Source: CAZGKX01 sp964525945
GTDB taxonomy: Bacteria > Pseudomonadota > Gammaproteobacteria > Legionellales > Legionellaceae
Length of the DNA: 64,000 bases
Direction: 5' to 3'
Assembly: GCA_964525945.1 (NCBI GenBank)
Contig: CAZGKX010000002.1
Location: 13,940 to 77,939, forward strand
Positions 25,858 through 35,756 of this stretch are shown in pieces (the first letter of the stretch is position 1; the number at the start of each line of letters is the position of its first letter). The notes beneath the pieces were generated by a model. It did not search any database. It worked only from the letters and a program-made list of their open reading frames with translations, and was not told where the DNA came from. The translations under genes were made by a program, and so were the position numbers.

Positions 25858-28425
25858 ATGATCATGCGCCAGCTCATTACTAAATTTGGTGGAACGAGTG
25901 TATCGTCTCGTGAAACTTGGAATCACATTGCTAAAATCACCCAGCAACATATCCAAAACGGGGTACAGCCAGTTATTGTCTGCTCGGCTTTATCGCAAGC
26001 CACCAATAAATTAGAAAACATCATCAATGCGGCGTTGGTTGATAAACACCCAGAAATCCACGCCGAGTTGACGCTTCATTACACCCAACTCGCACAAGCA
26101 TTGGATGTAAACCCCGAGCTCATTGCCTTGGATCTTCACCAACTGGAAAAATGGGTCACAGGTATTGCTTTGTTAAAAGAAGCCCCGCCGAAAACGCGCG
26201 CTCAAATTTTAAGCCTTGGCGAATTGATGATCACACGCCTTGGCCATGAATTTTTAAACAAACAAGGCATCCAATGCCATTGGTTTGATGCACGGGAAGC
26301 CTTGACGGCCCTCCCCTCAACCCGAGACGACACAGCCAATTATTGTTCTGCTCGTTGCAACAGTGAACCAAACCCTGAATTAGCGCGTCAACTTCTACAA
26401 ACCGAGGCCCAAGCCATCATCACGCAAGGTTTTATTGCCGCAAATTCACATGGTGATACCGTTTTATTGGGCAGAGGGGGCTCGGACACATCAGCAGCGT
26501 TGTTTGCAGCCATCCTTGATGCCAGTGCCTGTGAAATATGGACCGATGTGGCAGGGATTTACACCGCCAACCCTCACCAGTTGCCACATGCCCGTTTATT
26601 GAAACAATTGAATTACGATGAAGCCCAAGAAATAGCGTCGATGGGAGCAAAAGTTTTGCACCCTCTTTGCATCCCCCCGGTACGCCGCGCTAATATTCCA
26701 ATGGTGGTCAAATACACCTGGATGCCGGAACATTCCGGAACACGCATTTCAATCGAAAGTGATGAGAATGCTCCCCCCATCAAATCCATTCAAGTTAAAC
26801 ACAGCATTACCCTTATTTCCATTGACACAGTCAACATGTGGCAACAAGCTGGGTTTTTAGCCGATGTCTTTGCGGTCTTTAAGCAACACGAGTTTTCCGT
26901 GGATTTATTGTCATCATCGGAATCAAATGTCACTTTGTCATTGGACACCCATGCCAATTTACATGACAGGGATGCTTTGATGGCCTTGATTGCCGATTTG
27001 AACATTTTTTGCCGCGCCAAAATCATTGAACCTTGCAGCGCGGTGAGTTTGGTCGGGCATCATATTCGTCGTGTCTTGCCACAACTTGGCTCCGCCCTGG
27101 AGGTGTTTGATGATCAACAAGTGCATTTGATGTCATTGGCCTCCAACGATCTGAATTTAACGTTTGTGGTCGATGAATCCAAAGCAGATAAACTGTGTCA
27201 AAAATTGCACACTTTGCTGATTGAAAACAACCCACAAAGTTTTTATTATTCAAAAAGTTGGCATGAAGAGTTTGGAGCACCGGATACACGCCCAGCACCG
27301 TGGTGGGAAGCGGCGCGTGATAATCTGCTCAGCCTTGCTGACACGCATTCGCCTTGTTATGTTTATCACAGCCCGACCATTGCTAAAAAAGCAGATGAAT
27401 TATTGGCCCTAACCTCCGTTGAACGGTTATTTTACGCGATCAAAGCCAACCCCCATCCCGTTGTTTTGCAAACATTGTTCAATAAAAACATCGATTTTGA
27501 ATGCGTGTCCATCAATGAAATTGATCACGTTCTCAGTTTGTTCCCTACCATCGATAAGAAACGTATTTTATTTACACCTAATTTTGCCGCCAAAGCAGAA
27601 TATGAATATGCCTTGTCGTTGGGGTGTTATATCACGATCGATAGCTTGTATCCTTTGGAAAATTGGCCCAATCTTTTTCGACAACAAGCTATTTTATTGC
27701 GCATTGATCCGGGCGCCGGGGCCGGGCATCACAAATTTGTCTGCACCGGCGGCAACGAATCCAAATTTGGTATTCCATTGAGTGCCTTGTCTCTGGCAGC
27801 AGAACTTGTGGACAAACATCAAATTCAAGTTATCGGTTTGCATGCCCATTCAGGCAGCGGGATTTTGTCGCCCGATTTATGGCAACAAACCGCCTTGATG
27901 TTGGCGGCTGAGACCACGCGGTTTCCTCATGTTAAATTCATCAATTTGGGCGGGGGCCTGGGAATTGCGGAAAAACCAGGACAACAACCACTGGATATGG
28001 AAAAACTGGATGAATCTTTGTTGGCGGTTAAATCACGTTATCCAACGTTAGCCATATGGCTCGAACCAGGGCGATTTTTTGTGGCAGAAAGCGGGATTAT
28101 TCTTGCGAAAGTCACCCAATGCAAAGAAAAAGGCAAAGTGCGATTTGTTGGCATTGAAACGGGGATGAATTCATTGTTAAGGCCAGCACTGTATGGAGCC
28201 TATCATAATATTGTTAATTTAACGCGGATTGCTGAAGAAAATATGGGGTTTGCGCATATTGTTGGACCTATTTGCGAATCAGGAGATACGCTGGGTTATG
28301 ACCGTTTGCTGCCTGACACCAAAGAAAATGACATCATGTTGGTGGCCAATAGTGGCGCGTATGGCCATTGCATGAGTTCGTCATACAACCTCAGACCACC
28401 TGCTCAAGAAATTGTTATAGAATGA
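25858..28425 (+). CDS. Bifunctional aspartate kinase / diaminopimelate decarboxylase
   Basis: An 855-residue fusion joining the first and last enzymes of lysine synthesis. Residues 1-~460 are aspartate kinase: KFGGTSVSS, the LGRGGSDTSAALFA segment, WTDVAGIYTANP, and a regulatory ACT-type region (SITLISIDTVNM and VHLMSLASNDLNLTFVVDE). Residues ~490-855 are LysA: CYVYHSPTI, the PLP-lysine segment FYAIKANPHP, HAHSGSG, NLGGGLGI, EPGRFFVAESG and CESGDTLGYDR. Such LysAC fusions are known from Xanthomonas and Legionella relatives. Feedback control by lysine is likely. Two starts (25858, 25864) differ by two residues. It overlaps the next gene by 4 bases (ATGA). Confidence 0.95.
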   Translation: MIMRQLITKFGGTSVSSRETWNHIAKITQQHIQNGVQPVIVCSALSQATNKLENIINAALVDKHPEIHAELTLHYTQLAQALDVNPELIALDLHQLEKWVTGIALLKEAPPKTRAQILSLGELMITRLGHEFLNKQGIQCHWFDAREALTALPSTRDDTANYCSARCNSEPNPELARQLLQTEAQAIITQGFIAANSHGDTVLLGRGGSDTSAALFAAILDASACEIWTDVAGIYTANPHQLPHARLLKQLNYDEAQEIASMGAKVLHPLCIPPVRRANIPMVVKYTWMPEHSGTRISIESDENAPPIKSIQVKHSITLISIDTVNMWQQAGFLADVFAVFKQHEFSVDLLSSSESNVTLSLDTHANLHDRDALMALIADLNIFCRAKIIEPCSAVSLVGHHIRRVLPQLGSALEVFDDQQVHLMSLASNDLNLTFVVDESKADKLCQKLHTLLIENNPQSFYYSKSWHEEFGAPDTRPAPWWEAARDNLLSLADTHSPCYVYHSPTIAKKADELLALTSVERLFYAIKANPHPVVLQTLFNKNIDFECVSINEIDHVLSLFPTIDKKRILFTPNFAAKAEYEYALSLGCYITIDSLYPLENWPNLFRQQAILLRIDPGAGAGHHKFVCTGGNESKFGIPLSALSLAAELVDKHQIQVIGLHAHSGSGILSPDLWQQTALMLAAETTRFPHVKFINLGGGLGIAEKPGQQPLDMEKLDESLLAVKSRYPTLAIWLEPGRFFVAESGIILAKVTQCKEKGKVRFVGIETGMNSLLRPALYGAYHNIVNLTRIAEENMGFAHIVGPICESGDTLGYDRLLPDTKENDIMLVANSGAYGHCMSSSYNLRPPAQEIVIE

Positions 28426-31400
28426 TATTGAGTGACAGTGAACAACGCACACAAGCGATCGATCCTCACCAATCATTTATTGTGCAAGCCCCTGCTGGCT
28501 CCGGAAAAACGGAAATCCTTAGCCAGCGCTACTTGCGCCTATTGAGCACGGTCACAGCACCCGAACAAATTATTGCGTTAACCTTTACTCGCAAAGCGGC
28601 CAATGAAATGCGAGAGCGCATTTTACTTGCTTTGCAGCGGGCGGCTCAGCAACGCCTTGCCCCATCCGAGCATCAACAAAAAACCCATGCTTTCGCTCAA
28701 GCAGCTTTAGGCCGTGATCAAATTTACAATTGGCGGTTATTGGAACAACCGCACCGTCTTAAAATCATAACCATTGATGCCTTGTGCCAAACCCTAACCC
28801 ATGCTATTCCGCTCCAAGAACAACAAATTCATGCTGCCCAAATCTGTGACGCCCCCCTTAAACATTATTTGGCTGCCGCAACTGCTTGTTTAAATTTTGC
28901 GATGGCCAACGAAGGCTACCAACAACCTTTAGCGTGTTTGTTATTCCACCTGGATAATCGTCAAGATATCGTATTGGATTTATTTGTAGCCTTATTGGCA
29001 AAAAGGGAACAATGGTTGGAAATGCTTTTTCAAGCCAGAGAACAAAAACGTTCCACGTATGAAAAAGGGATCGCATGGATCATACAACATGAATTGTCGC
29101 GCTTTACCCAAACACTGCCTTTGGGGTTAGGTGATGAATTAATTTCGCTGGCACGGCAAGTTGCAACTATTGAAAACAACCCTGATTCCCCGCGTTATCA
29201 ATTGCGTGAATGGGTCTCTATGACAGAATTGGATGGCCCCCTTGCCAGTGGCTTAGCGAGTTTGCTACTGACGTCTCAAAACACATTGCGTAAAGCGTTT
29301 GATCACCATGTTGGTTTAAAACGAGGCTGTTGTGACAACAAAGACTATACGGCGTTAAAAGAAGCAAGCAAACAATTACTAACGCAACTGGATGAAACAC
29401 CGGATTGTTTAGCCGCCTTGTTGCGTATTAAAAATTTACCAAACCCTACTTACCATTCAGAACAGTGGGAATTATTGCAAGCACTGTTTAAGCTGCTGCC
29501 TTTGTTGGTGGCGCATTTACAGCAAGTTTTTAGCGAACACAATGAGGTCGATTTCACAGCCATATCCCAACAAGCGCAAAGAGCAATGGGGGATGAATCT
29601 TCGCCCACCGATCTAGCGCTTTACCTAGACAATCAAATCCATCATTTGTTGGTGGATGAATTCCAAGACACCTCGCTGCAACAATTTGAGTTGTTAAGTC
29701 AATTGGTTTGTGGTTGGCAACCCAATGATGGGAAAACCCTGTTCGTGGTAGGCGACCCCATGCAATCGATTTATCGGTTTAGAGGCGCGGAAGTGGGATT
29801 GTTTCTGCGCACCAAACAGCTGGGTGTTGGCCCAGTCCAATTAACACCATTGGAGCTAACCTGTAATTTTCGCTCCACACCCACCATTATTCGTTGGATC
29901 AATGCCACCTTTCGGCATGTCTTTCCTCCCAGCAATGACATCGAATCGGGAGCAGTGTCCTTTCATCCATCCCAACATGTGCGCGATGAGCACCAGCAGA
30001 GCCAAGTGCTCGCCTTGCAATGCCTGAATAAAGATCACGAAGCACAGGTGATCATTCGCCGGGTGAAAGAAGAATTGCACGCCAATGCCGACGATGAAAT
30101 TGCCATTTTGGTGCGCTCTCGGTCGCAACTAACATCCATCATTCAAGCATTGAGAAAAGAACGCATACCGTTTCAAGGTGTCGACATTGATTTATTGGCA
30201 GCGCTTCCTCATCTACGTGATGTGTGGTCATTAACTCAAACCCTGCTGATGCCGGCAAACCGATTGGCTTGGCTATCACTTTTGCGCAGCCCTTGGTGCG
30301 GACTTTCTCTTCCCGATTTGCTACGCATTGGTACATTTTCAAAAAAAACATTGATTTACGAAGCACTTTCCCAATCTGCTTTGCTGGATCAATTAAGCGA
30401 AGAAGGCCAAAAACGGGTCCAATTTGTGCATGCGGTCATGCAGCATGCGTTAACCCATCGTCATCAGCAATCGTTGGTGGATTGGATTATTGAGACTTTA
30501 ACGCAACTGCATGGTAAAAACATTCTCACCCAAGCAGAGCAAGGCGATTTGGAACAATTTTGGATGTTATTAAAACAATTCGAAAGCAACGGTCTTATTG
30601 AAAATATGGCCCTCTTTAAAAAATCGTTCAAACGTCTTTATTCTAAAAAAACCACACCATCCCGCCTCCAAATCATGACCATTCATAAATCCAAGGGGTT
30701 AGAATTCGATTGCGTCATTTTACCCGGGTTAAGTGCGGCCTCTTCAGCAAAGGATTTACCATTGCTGCGCTGGTTAAAACTACCCACACCCGATCAAAAT
30801 GATTTACTACTGCTTTCGCCAATTAAAGCGGCGCATGACGAGCACTGCGCCTTGTACAACTATTTGGGCAGATTGGATGAACAAAAAAATCACTATGAAC
30901 TGCAACGATTATTTTATGTAGCAGCAACGCGCGCCAAAAAACGTCTTTATTTATTGGACAACACGCACACCGTAAGAAAAGGGGCGTTTAGACATCTCAT
31001 TGCAGAAAAATTTCAAGAAGCCGAGGCCTATGACGCGAACACTCTGGACGTGAATCCGTTGCCAGAACTCTACCATTTGCCCGTATCATTTTACGCACAT
31101 CCCTTTGCAGCACCGATGCTAAACCAAAACAGGGGGCTGATGATGATGGATACAACGCCTCGATTAACCGGGATTGTAGCCCACGAATTACTGCAATGGA
31201 TTTGTGAACATCATCCTGCAACCCTTGACGACATCCCTTGGGATTTAAGCAACCATCATTTTAAAACCTTAGGATTAACAGGTTCTCAATTGGAGCTGGC
31301 GCAAAAAACATTAAAACAACAAATCACCCAATTTTTAAACCATCCACAAGGGCAATGGATCACCCAAAAACACGCTCAAGAGCACAATGAATACGAAGTG

Positions 31401-31637
31401 TTGGTGGAACATGACCATGAAATTACCACGCGAATCATTGATAGAACGTTTATTGACAACAATATTCGTTGGATCATTGATTTTAAAACAGGCCAAGAAA
31501 ATACCCAAACCCAATCCCATCATCAAATACAACTGAATGCCTATGCTGCTTTGTTAGCCGCTGAATCCAGCACACCTATCCGCTGTGGCATTTATTATTT
31601 AGTCAATCACCATTGGCTAGAATGGCAGCCCATATAG
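28422..31637 (+). CDS. UvrD/AddA-like ATP-dependent helicase-nuclease
   Basis: A 1071-residue superfamily-1 helicase with a C-terminal nuclease domain, like the AddA subunit of the AddAB double-strand-break repair enzyme. Helicase motifs in order: Walker A QAPAGSGKTEIL (about 23-34), TFTRKAANEM, VDEFQDTSLQQ, GDPMQSIYRFRGAE, LTCNFRS, MTIHKSKGLEFD and YVAATRAKKRLYLL. The C-terminal RecB-type nuclease shows IIDFKTG with a QLNAYAALL helix, the PD-(D/E)XK signature. The AddB partner is not adjacent. I chose the ATG at 28422 within the overlapping lysAC stop; earlier codons in frame lie deep inside lysAC. Exonuclease processing of DNA ends is the expected role. Confidence 0.88.
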   Translation: MILSDSEQRTQAIDPHQSFIVQAPAGSGKTEILSQRYLRLLSTVTAPEQIIALTFTRKAANEMRERILLALQRAAQQRLAPSEHQQKTHAFAQAALGRDQIYNWRLLEQPHRLKIITIDALCQTLTHAIPLQEQQIHAAQICDAPLKHYLAAATACLNFAMANEGYQQPLACLLFHLDNRQDIVLDLFVALLAKREQWLEMLFQAREQKRSTYEKGIAWIIQHELSRFTQTLPLGLGDELISLARQVATIENNPDSPRYQLREWVSMTELDGPLASGLASLLLTSQNTLRKAFDHHVGLKRGCCDNKDYTALKEASKQLLTQLDETPDCLAALLRIKNLPNPTYHSEQWELLQALFKLLPLLVAHLQQVFSEHNEVDFTAISQQAQRAMGDESSPTDLALYLDNQIHHLLVDEFQDTSLQQFELLSQLVCGWQPNDGKTLFVVGDPMQSIYRFRGAEVGLFLRTKQLGVGPVQLTPLELTCNFRSTPTIIRWINATFRHVFPPSNDIESGAVSFHPSQHVRDEHQQSQVLALQCLNKDHEAQVIIRRVKEELHANADDEIAILVRSRSQLTSIIQALRKERIPFQGVDIDLLAALPHLRDVWSLTQTLLMPANRLAWLSLLRSPWCGLSLPDLLRIGTFSKKTLIYEALSQSALLDQLSEEGQKRVQFVHAVMQHALTHRHQQSLVDWIIETLTQLHGKNILTQAEQGDLEQFWMLLKQFESNGLIENMALFKKSFKRLYSKKTTPSRLQIMTIHKSKGLEFDCVILPGLSAASSAKDLPLLRWLKLPTPDQNDLLLLSPIKAAHDEHCALYNYLGRLDEQKNHYELQRLFYVAATRAKKRLYLLDNTHTVRKGAFRHLIAEKFQEAEAYDANTLDVNPLPELYHLPVSFYAHPFAAPMLNQNRGLMMMDTTPRLTGIVAHELLQWICEHHPATLDDIPWDLSNHHFKTLGLTGSQLELAQKTLKQQITQFLNHPQGQWITQKHAQEHNEYEVLVEHDHEITTRIIDRTFIDNNIRWIIDFKTGQENTQTQSHHQIQLNAYAALLAAESSTPIRCGIYYLVNHHWLEWQPI

Positions 31638-31710
31638 TAGAAGAATTCAAGAGATGATAAAATCCACTGCATGTATGCACCCTACATGCTCACTATTTAA
31701 CTAGGTTTAT

Positions 31711-32781
31711 ATGAATATCGAAGAAATTATTGCAACGATTTTGTCCAACTGCCGTGATTCAATGCTTGGATTAACCGCAGAACAAATGGGCATTAAAACG
31801 GTATCTACCCTGGAACATAAAAAACTGTCTTTGCAATTTTTGACAGGATTTCCTGCCCTGCTGCTCGAAAAGACTTGGCTGCCTTCTGTCACCCAAGCAC
31901 TCATAGCCGCCTTGCCTGATGTATCTGTTGAAACAACGTTAGAGCAATTTATTAGAGCACACCGCACCCAATTACCTGGCCAAGCCTTGCGCGGCATAAA
32001 AAATACCATTGCCATTGCTTCAGGAAAAGGTGGGGTAGGAAAATCCACGGTCACTGTTCATTTAGCGACAGCACTCGCGCGCTCAGGCGCGCGCGTAGGC
32101 ATCCTTGATGCAGATATTTATGGCCCCAGTATCCCCACCATGCTTGGCAAAACAGATCCGGTGCAAATCAACGGAGATCATTATCTCCCCGTTCGTGCCC
32201 ATGGCATTCAAGCGATGTCCATCGGTTATCTCACCGATGATTCTGCATTGATTTGGCGAGGTCCTATGCTCGCAAAATCATTGATTCAAATGATGAACAT
32301 CACACAATGGGATGAATTGGATTATTTATTGATTGATTTACCACCTGGCACGGGTGACATTCAACTTAGTTTGGTGCAAAAAATACCCCTCACGGCCGCA
32401 ATTGTCGTCACGACGCCGCAAAATATAGCAACCATGGATGCTGAGAAAGCGATAAAAATGTTTAACCGCACCAACATTGATGTTTTAGGTATCGTCGAAA
32501 ATATGTCATTGCACCAATGTTCAGCGTGCGGACATCAAGAAACTATTTTTGGGCATGGTGGCGCTCTTCAACTGTGCACATCATATAAATGCAAACTGTT
32601 GGGCGAACTGCCTCTGGATACAAGAATACGGCAACAATGCGATCAAGGAACACCTTTGGCATTAATGGATTCGCCTGAATTAGCCCATCCATTTTTATTA
32701 ACCGCCGCCAATGCAGCGATTGAATTAAGCAAAAGACCATTGAATTATGCAGAAAAATTTCCACCCATAGTCGCCATGTAA
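31711..32781 (+). CDS. Mrp/ApbC/NBP35-family iron-sulfur carrier ATPase
   Basis: Mrp-type P-loop ATPase, 356 residues, which carries and delivers Fe-S clusters in the cytoplasm. An N-terminal MIP18-like (DUF59-like) domain (about 1-90) precedes the deviant Walker A IASGKGGVGKSTVTVHLATA (about 107-126), DADIYGPSIPTMLG, the switch segment LLIDLPPGTGD, and the cluster-binding CSAC motif (in HQCSACGHQE). FGHGG is the family's next conserved block. Length fits E. coli Mrp (369). In many gammaproteobacteria the gene lies near metG; here it stands alone. Confidence 0.95.
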   Translation: MNIEEIIATILSNCRDSMLGLTAEQMGIKTVSTLEHKKLSLQFLTGFPALLLEKTWLPSVTQALIAALPDVSVETTLEQFIRAHRTQLPGQALRGIKNTIAIASGKGGVGKSTVTVHLATALARSGARVGILDADIYGPSIPTMLGKTDPVQINGDHYLPVRAHGIQAMSIGYLTDDSALIWRGPMLAKSLIQMMNITQWDELDYLLIDLPPGTGDIQLSLVQKIPLTAAIVVTTPQNIATMDAEKAIKMFNRTNIDVLGIVENMSLHQCSACGHQETIFGHGGALQLCTSYKCKLLGELPLDTRIRQQCDQGTPLALMDSPELAHPFLLTAANAAIELSKRPLNYAEKFPPIVAM

Positions 32782-32788
32782 GGCCGTT

Positions 32789-34294
32789 TCATGCAGTAAA
32801 TGGGGCTTCATTCGACGCAACCGAAACAGAATGCAAAGAAGTTGCTTCGGCCTCAGCGATCCGGTCAAGCTCCAGGCCTTCTAATTTCTCTTTAAATTCG
32901 ATCAAATGGCATTGCATGCTATTTTTATAGGCTGGATAACCAAAATTAGCGCGAGGCGAAAAAAAAGTGGCTTGCAAATAACCGGGTCGAGTAATGCCCT
33001 CATCAAGATGGTCTAGCAATGCCTCATAATTTTCCAAAGTGGGCAACTCATCATAAGCCTTGGTTAATTCTCGCAAATCCTCAAGGTAATATTCCCTCAT
33101 GGCACGTTCTGTTGCATAACCCAAACACCCCAAAAAGAGAGCCACGCACATGCTGAACCAATCCCTGTACGCGTAGGTGGAATTGCGTTCATTTAAATAA
33201 TCAACCAACAGGCCCTGCCCTTTTTTGGTGGCGTCAAGTGATTGCAGATCAAGCTCTAAATCCGAACCAAACATTTCAATCACTAAATCATGCCGTTCCT
33301 TGTTCATGACCAAAAGTTGGTTTTGGGCTAAATTGATCCGTTCTAATAAATCAGTAGCCTCTTCCGATTCAACGCCATCTTTGCAAAAATCCTGAACAAC
33401 AACAAGGTGTTTTTCCAAATCGGCGAGCGTTATCTCTCGGCCATCTTCAGAATAAAATGTATCAATCAATGCGTTACAATTGGTTGCTATTTTTTGCCAT
33501 TTTAGCTGCGATTGGGCCGTTGAAAGTTTCATTTTTTTGGCTTGATATTTATCACATATAGTTATAATTGTGGTATGTGTTTTTAACCATGCCTCTTTTT
33601 TAGCCTCAAGCTTGAGCACACTAGCGTCGTCCAAATTACGTAAAAGATCCAGAAAGTTAAGCCAGGGTTTATCAACAGCAGTGATATAATCCTGGAGTAT
33701 TTGATACAAAGCGGAAGTGCTCTTTTCATCCAATGCTTGCAACGGTCGTCGTTTATTCGTAACCTCGTTTAACAGATGCGATAATTGATTTGCAAAAACT
33801 TTAACAGCATTTTGCGTATTTTCTAAATGAGCAAATTGTTCATCAATAGGTTTTGATTTTTCATCATCCTTCTTCCAAAAACTAAGACGAATTGGCCATA
33901 AAATTGCCGTTTCCACTTTCCTCGATTCTGGAATCACATCAATTTCCGGATCGCCATCACTATCAAAACACGGCTGGTCCATATCCTCATCTTGCTTTTG
34001 AAGTTTGGATTGCAAAGCTAAATTTTCACGCGTTAACTGAGCAGCAAACGTGTTCAATTCATTGACCGCCTGCCGCATTTCTTTAAATTGCTCAATTAAC
34101 TCAACATTGTAAGCATTTTCATCAATTAAATAGCTCTGTTGCATCAACGTTGCAAGTTGTATTAACAATTCACCTTCAACAATATGGGCACGCTTTATTT
34201 TTTTAGCGATTACATGTTGCGTTTGCTCAGACAGCAGTTGATCAAACTGACTGATTGTCGTGGTGTCATTCGTCAATAAAACCAATGTATTCAT
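32789..34294 (-). CDS. Unknown 501-residue coiled-coil protein
   Basis: I do not recognise this protein. It begins MNTLVLLTNDTTTISQFDQL. Residues about 64-100 (EQFKEMRQAVNELNTFAAQL and onward) form a probable coiled coil, and 150-300 are strongly helical. One hydrophobic stretch (378-393, WFSMCVALFLGCLGY) could be a single membrane helix or a buried core. The C-terminus is acidic and then polar (NEAPFTA). There is no signal peptide. It follows the 426-residue unknown gene by 21 bases on the same strand, so the two are probably one operon, and it is convergent with mrp (7-base gap). A secreted effector or a structural protein are both possible; no function can be assigned. Confidence 0.6.
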   Translation of the reverse strand: MNTLVLLTNDTTTISQFDQLLSEQTQHVIAKKIKRAHIVEGELLIQLATLMQQSYLIDENAYNVELIEQFKEMRQAVNELNTFAAQLTRENLALQSKLQKQDEDMDQPCFDSDGDPEIDVIPESRKVETAILWPIRLSFWKKDDEKSKPIDEQFAHLENTQNAVKVFANQLSHLLNEVTNKRRPLQALDEKSTSALYQILQDYITAVDKPWLNFLDLLRNLDDASVLKLEAKKEAWLKTHTTIITICDKYQAKKMKLSTAQSQLKWQKIATNCNALIDTFYSEDGREITLADLEKHLVVVQDFCKDGVESEEATDLLERINLAQNQLLVMNKERHDLVIEMFGSDLELDLQSLDATKKGQGLLVDYLNERNSTYAYRDWFSMCVALFLGCLGYATERAMREYYLEDLRELTKAYDELPTLENYEALLDHLDEGITRPGYLQATFFSPRANFGYPAYKNSMQCHLIEFKEKLEGLELDRIAEAEATSLHSVSVASNEAPFTA

Positions 34295-34315
34295 GGTATT
34301 ATTGGCAAAATAAAA

Positions 34316-35596
34316 TTAATTTTTGTAGCGAAAATAACAATACATGGAAACTAAGGGCAATGCATCAAATCCAAGGCCGGATGGTTTATCCTCCATCCAA
34401 AGAATATCGCAGTTGAGCACAACCCCATTGCAAAAAAACAAACGTCGATTTGATTCCGCTAGCTGTTGCACCCATGTTGCATGACTCGTCGTGCCTGGTA
34501 GAGGCTCATTTTCCAACAGCACCGTATAATCTGAACGAAAAATGGGTTCTTGCAACGTTTCGAATTCACGAATAACCTCCTCAATGTTTTGAAGAAAAAC
34601 TTGATTTTCCAACATCAAGGATTGAATTTCATCCACAGTGACAGGATCTTCTCGGCGATGTTCCAACTCGTCAAGCAATGCAGCTTTTTTTTCCAGCCAT
34701 CCGGTTATACCCTCTTTCCTCGAATCCAGACGAATTTGTTTTTGAGCGATTATTGTGGGCTGTGCATGTTCATATATCGCCAACTCAGCCGTTAAAACAT
34801 CCAATTTATTTTTTAAATCAATTCGAAGAGGACTGAGCAATTCATTAACAAAAGGATCATCTACTATTCCCCGAATAAAATGTTGAAAAGCCAACACAGC
34901 TTTATAACTCGTCTCATCAATAACATAAGGTACATAAAATGGCCCCATATATTCACAACAGGCATACACCAATCGTAGCAAACGAACATTCGGAGGCAGA
35001 AAATATTGACCAGGATTTGAGTAAAGATCATCGTTGAGCGCAGGCAGAACCAATTCCGCCACGCTCCAACTGGCTTGCACAATTTTTGTCGCATAAGTTG
35101 CATTAAAAATAGGTGGAGGACTTGAAGCTGCATACTCCGGCAACACCAGGTGTGCATAATCTTTGGATTTGAAAGTGGGCGAACCTCGGAGTACAGTGAC
35201 CTCATCGCGTATGCGTTGAAATTCTTTTTGTAAATCTTGCTTGTGATGAATACCTTCTAATTCGACCTGCAGAGCACGCAGACATCGTGCAAAATGTTCG
35301 TATTTGCTGGTGTAGCCTGCCTTGGCAGTGGCATAAAATATTTTTTGAACCAAATGGTTGCTTAATTGACTTTTTTGGGTTGGATCGTTCAACACTGCGA
35401 GGACTTCTTCACACTCTTCAGCAAAAACATCATTCAAAGATAACGTCACACATTTTTTATCTTTATTTTGAAATAGGCAATGTATTTGCTCTTTAGCGTC
35501 CTTGTACACATAAAGCAATTGCGGCTTTATTTCAGAAATATTGGGTTTTTCATCGTATTTTAACTCAATGCCGAAACCAAGTTTACTATAAACCAT
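34316..35596 (-). CDS. Unknown 426-residue helical protein
   Basis: No family recognised. MVYSKLGFGIELKYDEKPNI leads a small N-terminal beta-rich part; residues about 110-140 and 255-345 (WLEKKAALLDELEHRREDPV and onward) are helical with coiled-coil character. A middle section is rich in Pro, Tyr and Leu (FLPPNVRLLRLVYACCEYMG). There is no signal peptide and no confident membrane helix. It is the first gene of a two-gene unit with the 501-residue unknown protein and diverges from parE; promoters for both directions lie in 35597-35756. Confidence 0.6.
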   Translation of the reverse strand: MVYSKLGFGIELKYDEKPNISEIKPQLLYVYKDAKEQIHCLFQNKDKKCVTLSLNDVFAEECEEVLAVLNDPTQKSQLSNHLVQKIFYATAKAGYTSKYEHFARCLRALQVELEGIHHKQDLQKEFQRIRDEVTVLRGSPTFKSKDYAHLVLPEYAASSPPPIFNATYATKIVQASWSVAELVLPALNDDLYSNPGQYFLPPNVRLLRLVYACCEYMGPFYVPYVIDETSYKAVLAFQHFIRGIVDDPFVNELLSPLRIDLKNKLDVLTAELAIYEHAQPTIIAQKQIRLDSRKEGITGWLEKKAALLDELEHRREDPVTVDEIQSLMLENQVFLQNIEEVIREFETLQEPIFRSDYTVLLENEPLPGTTSHATWVQQLAESNRRLFFCNGVVLNCDILWMEDKPSGLGFDALPLVSMYCYFRYKN

Positions 35597-35716
35597 TATT
35601 TATCATCTCTTGTAAACCAATTCCAAAAAGACCAAAATAAATGCAATAATATCAAATAATGTGAACAATGACAAATATGTTGCACATTCATTTCTGACCA
35701 ATCGGTGCCTTTTTCA

Positions 35717-35725
35717 TGTTACACT
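35717..35725 (+). promoter_or_regulatory. Candidate extended -10 promoter of parE
   Basis: TGTTACACT is an extended -10 element (TGn plus TACACT). No good -35 lies at standard spacing, as is common for extended -10 promoters. It would start a transcript near 35732 with a leader of about 25 bases containing GAGAGG before the ATG at 35757. Confidence 0.4.
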
Positions 35726-35756
35726 AACAACAATGTTTATTGAGAGGCGTTTCGTT

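Noticed and set aside
28368..28421. Upstream extension of the AddA-like gene
   Set aside because: The extra codons overlap lysAC and show no helicase homology; the overlapping ATGA at 28422 is the natural start.
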